In this document: piece after piece, positions 22,408 through 31,267 of the stretch
Layout: each line of letters begins with the position of its first letter
How positions within the stretch are numbered: the first letter of the stretch is position 1
Source of the DNA: Janthinobacterium sp.
GTDB taxonomy: Bacteria; Pseudomonadota; Gammaproteobacteria; Burkholderiales; Burkholderiaceae_D
Length of the DNA stretch: 64,000 nucleotides
Assembly (NCBI GenBank): GCA_003133225.1
Contig: PKWL01000063.1
Span: 163,607 to 227,606, forward strand
Reading direction: 5' to 3'
Program-made: the position numbers and the translations under genes
The notes under the pieces: model-generated
The model's input: only the letters and a program-made list of their open reading frames with translations
Told to the model about the DNA's origin: nothing
Databases searched by the model: none

Positions 22408-22977
22408 TTATTCCGCCCTGTAGAGAAAGGATTTTTTGTTCGACGACAGGCGCCAGTCGCTATTGTTAAGGGCATTGACCTGGATTGGCTTGGACAAATA
22501 ATCGCGGTCCATCCCCATGCGCAGCGTGACGTTATAGATTTCGCCCGCTTTCAAAGCGCCGCGCGGCGCGATCAGCCAGCGGCTCGGGCGCCGGATAAGA
22601 AACAGCGCGTCTTCGAGCGAGGCGAAGTTTTGCTGCACGCTGCCGATGATGGCCACGTGGTACTGGCGCGTGAGGACATTGTAGGAGATGCGGCTGGTCT
22701 GTTTGGCCACGATCGCCTTTTCGTCAAACCAGTACCAGCGTGGCCGGGTCAGCTCAATGTCGGTCGTAAAATAAAGCTGCACGCCATGCTGAATGGCGTC
22801 TTCCAGGCCGCGATTCAAGTCAAACGCGTAACTGGCCGCCAGCTTGTAGCCTTCTTCCCCCGCCTCCAGATGAGCGTGCGTGATGTCGACGTCGTCGGCG
22901 GCGTGCGCCTGCGCCAGTGCGCAGGCCAAAACCAGCAGCAACTGGCAGACGAAGAGGCGGAAAAAGCGTTTTGTCAC
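22408..22977 (-). CDS. DUF4390 family exported protein
   Basis: 189-residue protein with an N-terminal signal peptide (MTKRFFRLFVCQLLLVLACA, cleavage after AQAHA) and the DUF4390 pattern LARRGLEDAI-like (FDLNRGLEDAIQHGVQLYF), RPRWYWFDEK and RPSRWLIAPRGALKAGEIY. It is always found upstream of ntrY in this order of bacteria; here its stop directly abuts the ntrY ATG, so it may modulate the kinase from the periplasm, which is inference. Confidence 0.9.
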   Translation of the reverse strand: MTKRFFRLFVCQLLLVLACALAQAHAADDVDITHAHLEAGEEGYKLAASYAFDLNRGLEDAIQHGVQLYFTTDIELTRPRWYWFDEKAIVAKQTSRISYNVLTRQYHVAIIGSVQQNFASLEDALFLIRRPSRWLIAPRGALKAGEIYNVTLRMGMDRDYLSKPIQVNALNNSDWRLSSNKKSFLYRAE

Positions 22978-23019
22978 TGTGGGTCGGTACTCAGTTAGTG
23001 CGTCGGAAAATGACCGCCA

Positions 23020-24444
23020 TCAAGCACGTTTTTGGAACAGTGCGTAAAACAAGCCATCGTGATCCTGCTCTGCCGCAGCGGTGGGCAAGAGCTGACCGGG
23101 CGCATCTAACCGCGTGGCGCCGTTGCGAATCGCGAAAGCGGCCGCCTGCGCCTCGGACTCTTGCGGCCACAGCGAACATGTCACGAACAACAATTTACCA
23201 TTCGGCTGCAACATCTGCCAAAGATTGTCGACAATTTTGGCTGAAAGTGTTGCAAGTTGGAGCGAGTCGCCCTTGCGCCGCAGCCAGCGGATATCCGGGT
23301 GGCGCCGTACGATGCCCGACGCCGTGCACGGCACGTCGGCCAAAATGCGGTCGAATGGCCGCCCGTCCCACCAGTCGGCCGCTTGCGCGTCGGCCGTCTG
23401 CAGGGCCGCCGTCAAGCCCAGCCGTTTCAAATTCTCGCCTATGCGCAACAGGCGCTTGCCGTCCGCGTCGATGGCCGTCAAGTCAACATTCGCCAGTTCC
23501 AGGATGTGGCAGGTCTTACCCCCCGGCGCGGCGCAAGCGTCTAGCACGCGCATGCCGTCATGCAAGTCGAGCAGCGGCGCAGCCAGTTGGGCTCCGGCAT
23601 CTTGCACCGATACCAGACCTTGCTCGAAACCGGGGATCAGCCCGACGCCGATTGGCCGATCCAAGCGCACCGCGAATGGACCTACTTGCGCCGCGCCGAT
23701 CCCAGCCTCACTGAGCACGCTCAAGTACGCAGGCACGCTACTGCGGCGCCCGTTCACGCGCAAGGTCAGCGGTGGCGCCCGATTGCCTGCAGTCAAGATT
23801 GCCTGCCACTCGCGCGGATAGGCACCGCGCGTGGCGTCGATCCACCATTGCGGATAATTCCACTGCGCCGGCGGCTGCTGCAAGGCGCTGTGCATGAGCG
23901 CCTTGCGCTCGCGCAGAAAGCGACGCAGCACGGCATTGACCATCCCCTTGGCATGTGCCAAGTCTGGATGCGCATTGGCAACCGTGACGGCCTGATCGAC
24001 GACGGTAAATTCTTCGTAAGGTGCGCCCTCCCCTTCGGGCGCGGACATCAGGCTCAGTGCACAGCACAGCAGACCAGAGAGCATCGGCGGTTCCGGCGCT
24101 TTCGAGGTCATCAGGCCAATTAGCGCTTGGCTGCACCCTAACTGGCGCATCGTACGATAAGCGATGTCCTGAATCGCGCCGCGTCCTTGCGCCGTCGCGG
24201 CGCTTTGCGCGAATACGATTGCCAGCGCCTGCGGCAAGGCGGTGCCGCCAAATACCTGCGCTACGACATTGGCCGCGCCCAGCAGGCAAAACGCGAGCGA
24301 GTCCGGCTTCAGGTCGGTCCGAAAACCTGGCTGAAGCACCGGTTTGAGATCCGGATGATAGCTAGGCCGCAGCTTCGCTGCCAAGCCCGAGCTCGCAGCT
24401 GCCGGCAACGCGGTTCTCAATTTGAGTATTGGCCGTTTATTCAT
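23020..24444 (-). CDS. rsmB: 16S rRNA (cytosine(967)-C(5))-methyltransferase
   Basis: RNA m5C methyltransferase. The N-terminal NusB-like domain (about residues 50-200, VDQAVTVANAHPDLAHAKGMVNAVLRRFLRER) is followed by the SAM-binding domain with VLDACAAPGGKTCHIL, ADVPCTASGIVRRHPDI and FVTCSLWPQESE, giving both active cysteines. The frame is open to 24657; the ATG at 24444 (MNKRPILKLR) is chosen because the upstream part shows no family likeness. Codes for 474 residues. Precedes the DUF4390-ntrY-ntrX block as in relatives. Confidence 0.93.
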   Translation of the reverse strand: MNKRPILKLRTALPAAASSGLAAKLRPSYHPDLKPVLQPGFRTDLKPDSLAFCLLGAANVVAQVFGGTALPQALAIVFAQSAATAQGRGAIQDIAYRTMRQLGCSQALIGLMTSKAPEPPMLSGLLCCALSLMSAPEGEGAPYEEFTVVDQAVTVANAHPDLAHAKGMVNAVLRRFLRERKALMHSALQQPPAQWNYPQWWIDATRGAYPREWQAILTAGNRAPPLTLRVNGRRSSVPAYLSVLSEAGIGAAQVGPFAVRLDRPIGVGLIPGFEQGLVSVQDAGAQLAAPLLDLHDGMRVLDACAAPGGKTCHILELANVDLTAIDADGKRLLRIGENLKRLGLTAALQTADAQAADWWDGRPFDRILADVPCTASGIVRRHPDIRWLRRKGDSLQLATLSAKIVDNLWQMLQPNGKLLFVTCSLWPQESEAQAAAFAIRNGATRLDAPGQLLPTAAAEQDHDGLFYALFQKRA

Positions 24445-24670
24445 CCTATTAATCCAATCCGTTTCGGCCTGCGGCGCACCGCAAATCGCGAAGTGTAAAG
24501 GGTCGATTGTAGCGGGTATGGGCGAGCTTGACCGCCCCGGTTGCGGCGATCCAACATATTTGCTCACGAAAGGCACCCAAAATTGGACGTTTGTGATTTT
24601 TCGAGGAGCGGTGCGCCGCGGGCGCCGGCGCCGTGCGGGGTCGGCCATATGGCGCATGACGCCAAACCAG

Positions 24671-24676
24671 TATAAT
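24671..24676 (+). promoter_or_regulatory. Putative -10 element of argS
   Basis: Perfect TATAAT about 80 bases before the argS start in the divergent rsmB-argS spacer. No good -35 partner at 16-18 bases, so low confidence. Confidence 0.3.
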
Positions 24677-24757
24677 TAATGCTGTTTGACCGGTGCCAGC
24701 GCCGGTTGTTTTCGCCTTTCGATGTTATTTAGCGCGGCCCAGCCGCCAACCCCGCTC

Positions 24758-26467
24758 ATGCTCGCCCAACAAAAACAAGAGATTACCGCCTTATTCCAGG
24801 CCGCCCTAGCGCCGTTCCTGGACGGCACAATAGAAACGCCTACGGTCGTGCTGGAACGCCCGCGCGACGCCGCGCATGGCGATGTCGCCTGCAATATCGC
24901 CATGCAACTGGCAAAACAGCTGAAAATGAACCCGCGCGAACTGGCACAAAGCATTCTCACGACCTTGCTAAGCGACCCGGCCAGCAAGGGCTTGATCGAG
25001 TCTGCCGCCATCGCCGGCCCCGGCTTTATCAATTTGCGCGTGGCGGCCGGCGCCAAGCAGGCAGTGGTCAAGACCATTTTGCGCGAGGGCGCCGCATTCG
25101 GCACGAGCGCGGCCGGCGCCGGTAAACGGGTCGTCATCGAATTCGTCTCGGCCAATCCGACCGGGCCCCTGCACGTGGGCCATGGCCGCCAAGGCGCACT
25201 CGGCGATGCGCTGGCAGCCTTGTTTGACGCCCAAGGTTACCGTGTCACTCGCGAGTTTTATTACAACGATGCGGGCGTCCAGATCCAAACCTTGGCCAAC
25301 TCCGTGCAGATGCGCGCCATGGGCTTTAAGCCGGGCGACGCCGAATGGCCGGAGTCGGCCTACAACGGTGACTACATCGCCGAGATTGCCGCTGACTATC
25401 TGGCAGGCAAGACGGTGTCGGCCAGCGACGGCGCGCCCGTCACGGCCAGCGGAAAAATTGACGACCTCGAATCGATCCGGTCGTTCGCCGTGACCTACCT
25501 GCGCCACGAGCAGGACATCGATCTGCAAGCCTTCGGCGTCAGGTTCGACAACTACTATCTAGAATCGTCGCTGTATGCCGACGGCAAAGTGGCAGAGGCC
25601 GTCGCGCTGCTGGTCAAGGCCGGCAAAACCTATGAACACGATGGCGCGCTATGGCTGCGCACGACGGAATACGGCGACGACAAGGACCGCGTGATGCGCA
25701 AGTCCGACGGCAGCTACACCTATTTTGTGCCGGACGTGGCCTATCACATTGTCAAGTGGCAGCGCGGTTTTACCCAGGCCATCAACATCCAGGGCAGTGA
25801 TCACCACGGCACCATGGCGCGCGTGCGCGCCGGCTTGCAGGCAGTCGGTCTCGGCATACCGAAAGGCTATCCCGATTACGTCCTGCACAAGATGGTGACA
25901 GTGATCAAGGATGGCGCGGAGGTCAAAATCTCGAAACGCGCCGGCTCCTACGTCACCGTGCGCGACTTGATCGAATGGTCGGGCGCCGGAGACATTACCC
26001 GCGGCCGGGATGCAGTGCGCTTTTTTCTCATCTCGCGTAAGGCTGACACCGAGTTCGTCTTCGACGTCGACGTCGCGCTGAAAAACTCGGACGAGAATCC
26101 CGTTTATTATGTGCAGTATGCGCACGCCCGGATCTGCTCGGTGCTGGCGCAATGGGGCGGCAATGAAGCGACTTTAGCCGACGTTGACCTGGCCCCGTTG
26201 ACTGCGCCGCGCGAGACGACCTTACTGGCAACTCTGGCGCACTATGCGGAAGCGCTAGAGCGCGCTTTGACCGAATTGGGGCCGCACCAGGTCGCCTTTT
26301 ATCTGCGCGAGCTGGCCGGTGAGCTGCATGGCTACTACAATGCCGAGCGGGTACTGGTGGACGACGCGCCGACCAAAATGGCGCGCCTAGCCCTGATGCT
26401 GGCCACGCGCCAAGTCTTGCGCAACGGCTTAGCTTTGATCGGAGTCTCGGCGCCCAACAAAATGTAA
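24758..26467 (+). CDS. argS: Arginyl-tRNA synthetase
   Basis: Class I synthetase, 569 residues from the ATG at 24758 ([14 protein letters not shown]). Other in-frame ATGs at 24722 and 24686 are possible but lie outside the usual family start. Add1 domain at the N-terminus, HIGH-type motif in [29 protein letters not shown] in the fold, the KMSKS counterpart as [12 protein letters not shown], and the C-terminal anticodon-binding helices ([18 protein letters not shown]). First of a long plus-strand run up to 31.2 kb. Confidence 0.96.
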   Translation: MLAQQKQEITALFQAALAPFLDGTIETPTVVLERPRDAAHGDVACNIAMQLAKQLKMNPRELAQSILTTLLSDPASKGLIESAAIAGPGFINLRVAAGAKQAVVKTILREGAAFGTSAAGAGKRVVIEFVSANPTGPLHVGHGRQGALGDALAALFDAQGYRVTREFYYNDAGVQIQTLANSVQMRAMGFKPGDAEWPESAYNGDYIAEIAADYLAGKTVSASDGAPVTASGKIDDLESIRSFAVTYLRHEQDIDLQAFGVRFDNYYLESSLYADGKVAEAVALLVKAGKTYEHDGALWLRTTEYGDDKDRVMRKSDGSYTYFVPDVAYHIVKWQRGFTQAINIQGSDHHGTMARVRAGLQAVGLGIPKGYPDYVLHKMVTVIKDGAEVKISKRAGSYVTVRDLIEWSGAGDITRGRDAVRFFLISRKADTEFVFDVDVALKNSDENPVYYVQYAHARICSVLAQWGGNEATLADVDLAPLTAPRETTLLATLAHYAEALERALTELGPHQVAFYLRELAGELHGYYNAERVLVDDAPTKMARLALMLATRQVLRNGLALIGVSAPNKM

Positions 26468-26551
26468 TCAAGATGCTTTCTATGCGCCGCGTTGCCGACG
26501 CACTAAGATGCAAGGGGCAGGCCTAGCCTGCATACAACAGAGGAGTCCTAC

Positions 26552-26839
26552 GTGGTCGATGTATTAAACCGAGCCGGCCCGCCGCTGATGCCAGGCACTG
26601 CCTGGCTCCTGCTGGCGCCGGAAAAAGGCCGCCTCATTCGCCGGCAGGCAGTCGCTGCGCGGACTACGACACAAGCGGAAGCACTCACTTTGAGCGCGCT
26701 GTTGGCGCGACGAAACGCGAAGGAATTGCGCATGCACGCCAAACAAGAACCAAAAAAAAAGAAGAGCGCGAATGCTGCGCAATCGACCCAGGTCCGTTCC
26801 AATACAAGCGAGGCCGCAGCTCGGGCCCAGATCCGATGA
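26552..26839 (+). CDS. Small basic hypothetical protein, coupled to the SPOR gene
   Basis: 95-residue protein of unknown function, rich in Ala, Arg and Lys with a KKKK run near residue 70. It starts at a GTG with AGGAG 6 bases upstream. Its TGA overlaps the ATG of the SPOR-domain gene (ATGA), and this coupling plus the good ribosome site argue it is translated. No signal peptide or membrane span. I recognise no family. Confidence 0.6.
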   Translation: MVDVLNRAGPPLMPGTAWLLLAPEKGRLIRRQAVAARTTTQAEALTLSALLARRNAKELRMHAKQEPKKKKSANAAQSTQVRSNTSEAAARAQIR

Positions 26840-27507
26840 AACCTGGCACCCGCTTCCCCCTATCCCTGCAGCAGCAGGGCAACACGCTGGTCGGCATCAT
26901 CATCGGCCTCGTCATTGGGCTGGTCATCGCCGTGATCGTTGCGCTTGCAATTACAAAAGGAGCGACGCCATTTACCGACAAGTCGGGTAAGGCGGCCAAG
27001 ACGGCAGAGCCCACTACGGGCCAAGTGAGCGACCCAAACAAGCCTTTATACGGCAACCGTGACGCGACCCGCGCCGCGGCCAAGGACTTCGAGAAAGATC
27101 CAAAGCCGCCGGCAGACGACCCTTTGCAGCAGGTAATTTCCAACATGAAACCCGAACCGGCTAGCGCCCCCGCCCGGCCCGCCGCCAAGCCTGAGCGCGA
27201 GGTCAAGGCCCCGGTCGTAGACAAGAGCACGCCAGCGGTGGCCGCGACCAAGTCCGAGGACGGCGACGACAAGTACGTTTATTATCTGCAGGCCGGCGCG
27301 TTCCGTGAAATTGCCGAAGCGGAAAGCGAGCGCGCCAAGCTGGCCCTGCTGGGGTTCGAAGCGGCCGTCACCGACCGCAGCACGGACAACGGGGTGCTGC
27401 ACCGGGTCCGCATGGGCCCTTTCAAACAGGTCGAGACCATGAACCGGATCCGCACCAAGTTATCGGAAAACGGTATCGACGTGGCCGTCGTACGCAATCA
27501 AAAATAA
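26836..27507 (+). CDS. SPOR domain protein, FtsN-like
   Basis: 223-residue bitopic inner-membrane protein. A short cytoplasmic N-terminus, one membrane span at about residues 19-41 (VGIIIGLVIGLVIAVIVALA), an Ala/Pro/Lys-rich periplasmic linker and a C-terminal SPOR domain (YVYYLQAGAFREIAEAESERAK to about 220) that binds denuded septal glycan. This is the FtsN layout, but the family holds several division-site proteins, so the name ftsN is not assigned. The stop is 14 bases before dsbA. Confidence 0.9.
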   Translation: MKPGTRFPLSLQQQGNTLVGIIIGLVIGLVIAVIVALAITKGATPFTDKSGKAAKTAEPTTGQVSDPNKPLYGNRDATRAAAKDFEKDPKPPADDPLQQVISNMKPEPASAPARPAAKPEREVKAPVVDKSTPAVAATKSEDGDDKYVYYLQAGAFREIAEAESERAKLALLGFEAAVTDRSTDNGVLHRVRMGPFKQVETMNRIRTKLSENGIDVAVVRNQK

Positions 27508-27521
27508 CTAAAGGAGTTTCT

Positions 27522-28193
27522 ATGCGGTTGATGAAAAGTGGATTGTTAACGCTCGCCTTGTGCTGCTTGACGGCGCTCGCCGGGGCCAGCCCGGCCGACC
27601 CGAAAAACGGTGTTGAATATCTGACACTGGGGACGCCGCAAAACACGGACTCCCACGGGAAAATCGAGGTCATCGAATTTTTCGCCTATTACTGCCCGCA
27701 TTGCTACGCGTTCGAGCCGGCGCTCGCCTCGTGGGTAAAAAAACAGGGCTCCAACATCGTCTTCAAGCGCATTCACGTGCCGCGCGACGAGAGCACGCTG
27801 CCGCAACAGCGCCTGTTCTTCACGCTCGAATCGATGGGTCTGCTCGATCAGTACCACAATAAGATTTTCCAGGCGATGCACGTCGATCACCTGCGCCTAA
27901 GCAGCGATGAGCAGATCTTCGATTTGGTTGAAAAGCTGGGCATCGATCGTACGAAATTCATCGACGCCTACCGCTCGTTCGGCCTCAACGCCAAACTGCG
28001 CCGCGCCAGCGTGATGATGGAAGCATACAAGATTGACTCGTGGCCAACCGTTGCCATCGATGGCCGTTACCTCACTTCGCCGTCACAAGCGAACGAGGGC
28101 TCGAAAGACGCGCACAATGAGGCGCAGCTAGATGGCGCGGCGCTGAAGGTCATGGACTCGTTGGTCGCCAAGTCAAAAGCGGAAAAGAAATAA
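27522..28193 (+). CDS. dsbA: Periplasmic thiol:disulfide interchange protein DsbA
   Basis: Introduces disulfide bonds into exported proteins. Signal peptide at residues 1-22 (MRLMKSGLLTLALCCLTALA), thioredoxin fold with active site C58-P-H-C61 in FFAYYCPHCYAFEP, inserted helical domain, and the cis-proline loop reads SWPTVAIDG. A tryptophan before the cis-proline is unusual; Val or Thr is common. AAAGGAG lies before the ATG. 223 residues, normal length. Immediately after the SPOR gene, probably one transcript. Confidence 0.95.
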   Translation: MRLMKSGLLTLALCCLTALAGASPADPKNGVEYLTLGTPQNTDSHGKIEVIEFFAYYCPHCYAFEPALASWVKKQGSNIVFKRIHVPRDESTLPQQRLFFTLESMGLLDQYHNKIFQAMHVDHLRLSSDEQIFDLVEKLGIDRTKFIDAYRSFGLNAKLRRASVMMEAYKIDSWPTVAIDGRYLTSPSQANEGSKDAHNEAQLDGAALKVMDSLVAKSKAEKK

Positions 28194-28234
28194 ATGCCGC
28201 ACCATGCATCGCCTGGCAGCCCCGGACTCACTTT

Positions 28235-29008
28235 GTGAAACGCGTTTTCATCACCGGCGCGTCAAGTGGCATCGGCTTAGCGCTGGCCGCCGAATACGCG
28301 GCCCAAGGCGCCATGCTCGGCTTGCTGGCACGGCGGCGCGGCGCTCTGGAGCAACTCATCGCTAGCCTGCCCAACCCGCAGCAGCATCGTGCCTACGCTG
28401 TCGACGTCACCGACCATGGCGCACTGCGTCAGGCTGCGTCCGACTTCATCGGCCATGCCGGCGGCATCGACATTGTCATCGCCAATGCCGGCCTGTCGTA
28501 TGGAACTTTGACTGAGCGGCCGGAGGACCTGGCGCTGTTTGAGACTATTCTTGCCACCAATCTGACTGCCGCCAGCGCCACCTTCGCGCCTTTCATCGCC
28601 ACCATGAAGGCGCAAACCACGCCGTCCCGTCTGGTTGGCATTGGCAGCGTGGCCGGTATTCGCGGTTTGCCGGGCGCCGCCGCGTACTGCGCCTCAAAAG
28701 CGGCCATCATCAGTTATTGCGAATCGCTGCGACTCGAACTGAAAGCCTACGGCATCAAGGTGGTGACGCTCGTACCTGGCTATATTGACACGCCGATGAC
28801 ACAAACGAACGCCTACCCCATGCCGTTTCTGATGCCCGCCAACAAGTTCGCGGCGGCTGCCGTGCACGCCATTGGAAACGGCGTCAGCTACAACGTGATC
28901 CCCTGGCAAATGGGAGTCGTGGCGAAACTGCTGCGCTTGCTACCCAACGTCATCTACGATTTTGCGTTCGCCAAAGCGCCGCACAAAGCGCGCAGGCCGG
29001 CACCATGA
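28235..29008 (+). CDS. Short-chain dehydrogenase/reductase
   Basis: Classical SDR of 257 residues, starting at a GTG. NAD(P) motif TGASSGIGLALA at residues 7-18, NAG motif in VIANAGLSYG, catalytic Ser near 139 in VGIGSVAG and Tyr-x-x-x-Lys in AAYCASKAA (Tyr153-like, Lys157-like). The C-terminal half with TLVPGYIDTPMTQ matches the DHRS7B-like group. The substrate is not predictable. Its TGA overlaps the birA ATG. Confidence 0.88.
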   Translation: MKRVFITGASSGIGLALAAEYAAQGAMLGLLARRRGALEQLIASLPNPQQHRAYAVDVTDHGALRQAASDFIGHAGGIDIVIANAGLSYGTLTERPEDLALFETILATNLTAASATFAPFIATMKAQTTPSRLVGIGSVAGIRGLPGAAAYCASKAAIISYCESLRLELKAYGIKVVTLVPGYIDTPMTQTNAYPMPFLMPANKFAAAAVHAIGNGVSYNVIPWQMGVVAKLLRLLPNVIYDFAFAKAPHKARRPAP

Positions 29009-29793
29009 CGCCTCTTTTGTCAGGGGCAGAAATCAAGCGCCGCTGCGCCCCCTGCGCCGCCCAGGTAGCCATAGACGTCGTGGCCGAAACCGGTTCCACC
29101 AACGCCGATCTGCTAGCGCGGCTCGATCGGCTAGATGGCCCTACGCTGCTCATCGCCGAGGACCAGACGGCGGGGCGCGGGCGTGCCGGTCGCAAGTGGC
29201 TGTCGGCACCGGGTGCGACCCTCACCTTTTCACTAGCCTGGAAGCTGAAGGGCCCGCTGCACCGTCTGGCAGGCTTACCGCTTGCCGTTGGCGTCGCGCT
29301 GGCCGAGAGCATGGCCTCCCTAAGCGTACCGGTGCAACTAAAATGGCCGAACGATTTGCTAAGGGACGGCAGCAAACTGGCAGGAATCCTCATCGAGACC
29401 CAAGCCGCGCATGACCAGAGCATCTGGGCCGTGATCGGGGTTGGCATCAACCTGCTGCTGCCGGACCAGCTGGAAGCGGAAATCGGCCATGAGGTGGCGG
29501 CAGCGCCATGGCTGGCACAGATGGACCGTCATGAATTGATGGCCGTCTTGACAAGCCGCCTAGCAGCGGCCCTGGCCCAATTTGACGACGCCGGCTTTGC
29601 TGCGTTTAGCGCGCGGTGGAACGGGCTGCACGCACATCAGGGGCAAGCTGTGACGATCGTCGACCGCGGCCGGATTTTGCACGAAGGCCTGGCCGGCGGT
29701 GTCGATGAGCTTGGCCGGCTATTGCTCGATGGCGCTGACGGACGGCTTGAAATCGTTTGCGGCGACGTCTCGCTGCGAGTGACACTAGGATGA
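29005..29793 (+). CDS. birA: Biotin--[acetyl-CoA-carboxylase] ligase (class I, no repressor domain)
   Basis: Activates biotin as biotinyl-AMP and loads it on AccB. 262 residues with the substrate segment ETGSTNADLL, the biotin loop GRGRAGRKWLSAPG near residue 57, KWPNDLL with the catalytic lysine, and GVGINLL. There is no N-terminal helix-turn-helix, so it is an enzyme only and not a biotin repressor. Coupled by a 4-base overlap to the SDR gene and followed 4 bases later by coaX. Confidence 0.95.
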   Translation: MTPLLSGAEIKRRCAPCAAQVAIDVVAETGSTNADLLARLDRLDGPTLLIAEDQTAGRGRAGRKWLSAPGATLTFSLAWKLKGPLHRLAGLPLAVGVALAESMASLSVPVQLKWPNDLLRDGSKLAGILIETQAAHDQSIWAVIGVGINLLLPDQLEAEIGHEVAAAPWLAQMDRHELMAVLTSRLAAALAQFDDAGFAAFSARWNGLHAHQGQAVTIVDRGRILHEGLAGGVDELGRLLLDGADGRLEIVCGDVSLRVTLG

Positions 29794-29797
29794 TCGA

Positions 29798-30568
29798 ATG
29801 TTATTGCTGATCGACGCCGGTAATACGCGCATTAAGTGGGCCTTGCAAGACCGTGCGGATGCGCCCGCAGGCCTTTGGCTGGCCTCGGGCGCCGTGACGC
29901 ATGCCGACCTAAGGCACTTGGCGCCGACCTGGCAGGCCGCATTGAACGGTAAAGCCATTACCCGCGTCTTGCTCGCGAACGTCGCCGGCGCCGACCTCCG
30001 CGCCCGCTTGGAGCAAGTTTTACCAAGCACGTTGGCGCCGGCTGCCATCAGCTGGTTCGCCTCGCTGCCGCAGCTGGCGGGCGTGCGCAACGCCTACCGC
30101 GATCCGGCCCAACTCGGTTGCGATCGTTTTGCCGCTGCCATCGGCGCGCATACGGTGGCGCCTGGCCAAGCCGTCATCGTGGCCACGTGCGGCACCGCGA
30201 CCACCATCGACGCGATCACCGCCGACGGCGTATTTTTGGGCGGGATGATCCTTCCCGGACTGGGCCTCATGGCCCAGTCGCTGGCGCAAAATACGGCCCA
30301 TTTGCCGTACATCGGGCGCGACCTCAGGTTGACGGCCGGCTTTGCCGATACCACGGAAGATGGCATCTTGAGCGGCTGCCTGGCGGCGCAGGCGGGTGCT
30401 ATCGAGCGCGCCTGCGCCGCCCACGGCGCTGCACACTGCATCTTGTCGGGCGGCGCGGCCCCGCTCATTGCGCCCGCGCTTGCCGTGCCACACCAGCTGA
30501 TCGACAATATTGTCCTCATCGGCTTGCAGGCTGCGGCCAACACACCTGTCTCGGGCAGCGCGTGTTGA
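29798..30568 (+). CDS. coaX: Type III pantothenate kinase
   Basis: First step of coenzyme A synthesis; type III kinases resist feedback by CoA. ASKHA fold with phosphate 1 motif LIDAGNTRIKWAL at residues 4-16, adenosine-side GTATTIDAI near 129, and the D-x-x-G-x-G-like pocket DRFAAAIGAH. 256 residues. birA-coaX is the standard Burkholderiales pairing. The stop overlaps the start region of the following SPOR gene. Confidence 0.96.
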   Translation: MLLLIDAGNTRIKWALQDRADAPAGLWLASGAVTHADLRHLAPTWQAALNGKAITRVLLANVAGADLRARLEQVLPSTLAPAAISWFASLPQLAGVRNAYRDPAQLGCDRFAAAIGAHTVAPGQAVIVATCGTATTIDAITADGVFLGGMILPGLGLMAQSLAQNTAHLPYIGRDLRLTAGFADTTEDGILSGCLAAQAGAIERACAAHGAAHCILSGGAAPLIAPALAVPHQLIDNIVLIGLQAAANTPVSGSAC

Positions 30569-31245
30569 ACCTAATCTTCTGGTGCCTGCTCGGCGTGAAT
30601 GGGGTCCTATTCGCGCTCGGGCAAGGTTATTTGGGCACGCTGAGCGGCAGCGAACGCGAGCCTGCTCGACTCTTGCACCAGCTTAACGCGACGCAGCTCA
30701 GCCTGATTTCAGCGGCCACGGCGACAGCCACACAAAGCGATGCTGCGGCCCCAGGCAAACTTGCGCTCGAAACGCCCGCCGTCTTCAAGTGTATCGAGAT
30801 CGGCAATTTCACGGCCACCGACGGCGGGCGTTTTGAGACGCAATTGGCGCCATTGTCGCTAGGTGAACGGCAATCGCGCCACAATGTGGCAGGCAAGGTA
30901 ATTTCAAGCTATATGGTCTTCGTCGAGCCCCAAGGCAGCAAGGAAGGCGCCGACCAGAAGGTTACGGAATTGAAGCGACTGGGAGTGGAAAATTATTTCA
31001 TCATGTCCGACAATTCGCCCCTGCGCTGGGCCATTTCACTCGGTGTCTTCAAGTCCGAGACGGGCGCGCAAAATCTGCTGGCCACCCTCATCGAGCAAGG
31101 CGTGCATGGTATCCGCATTGCGCCGCGCATGGCCAACAGCAAGCTGCTGGCCTTTCAATTGCGCGATCTCGATGCAGCGGGCAAGGCCCGCCTCGATCAA
31201 ATCAAACTTGCATTTCCGGCCCAGGAAATGCATCGCTGTGAATAA
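30562..31245 (+). CDS. SPOR-related domain protein with N-terminal anchor
   Basis: 227-residue protein starting at a GTG (30562) or at the next codon, TTG (30565), both overlapping the coaX stop. N-terminal hydrophobic anchor (LIFWCLLGVNGVLFALGQGY), linker, then a SPOR-like region at about residues 115-190 (SSYMVFVEPQGSKEGADQKVTEL, SLGVFKSETGAQNLLATL). Last gene of the SDR-birA-coaX unit. Its role is presumably at the envelope. Confidence 0.82.
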   Translation: MLNLIFWCLLGVNGVLFALGQGYLGTLSGSEREPARLLHQLNATQLSLISAATATATQSDAAAPGKLALETPAVFKCIEIGNFTATDGGRFETQLAPLSLGERQSRHNVAGKVISSYMVFVEPQGSKEGADQKVTELKRLGVENYFIMSDNSPLRWAISLGVFKSETGAQNLLATLIEQGVHGIRIAPRMANSKLLAFQLRDLDAAGKARLDQIKLAFPAQEMHRCE

Positions 31246-31246
31246 A

Positions 31247-31267
31247 ATTGTGCTAACGCTGCACAAT
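31247..31267. terminator. Hairpin across the convergent SPOR and rlpA stops
   Basis: ATTGTGC at 31247-31253 pairs with GCACAAT at 31261-31267 around a 7-base loop exactly where the two convergent genes end, 7 bases apart. No T-run, so terminator strength is uncertain. Confidence 0.5.
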
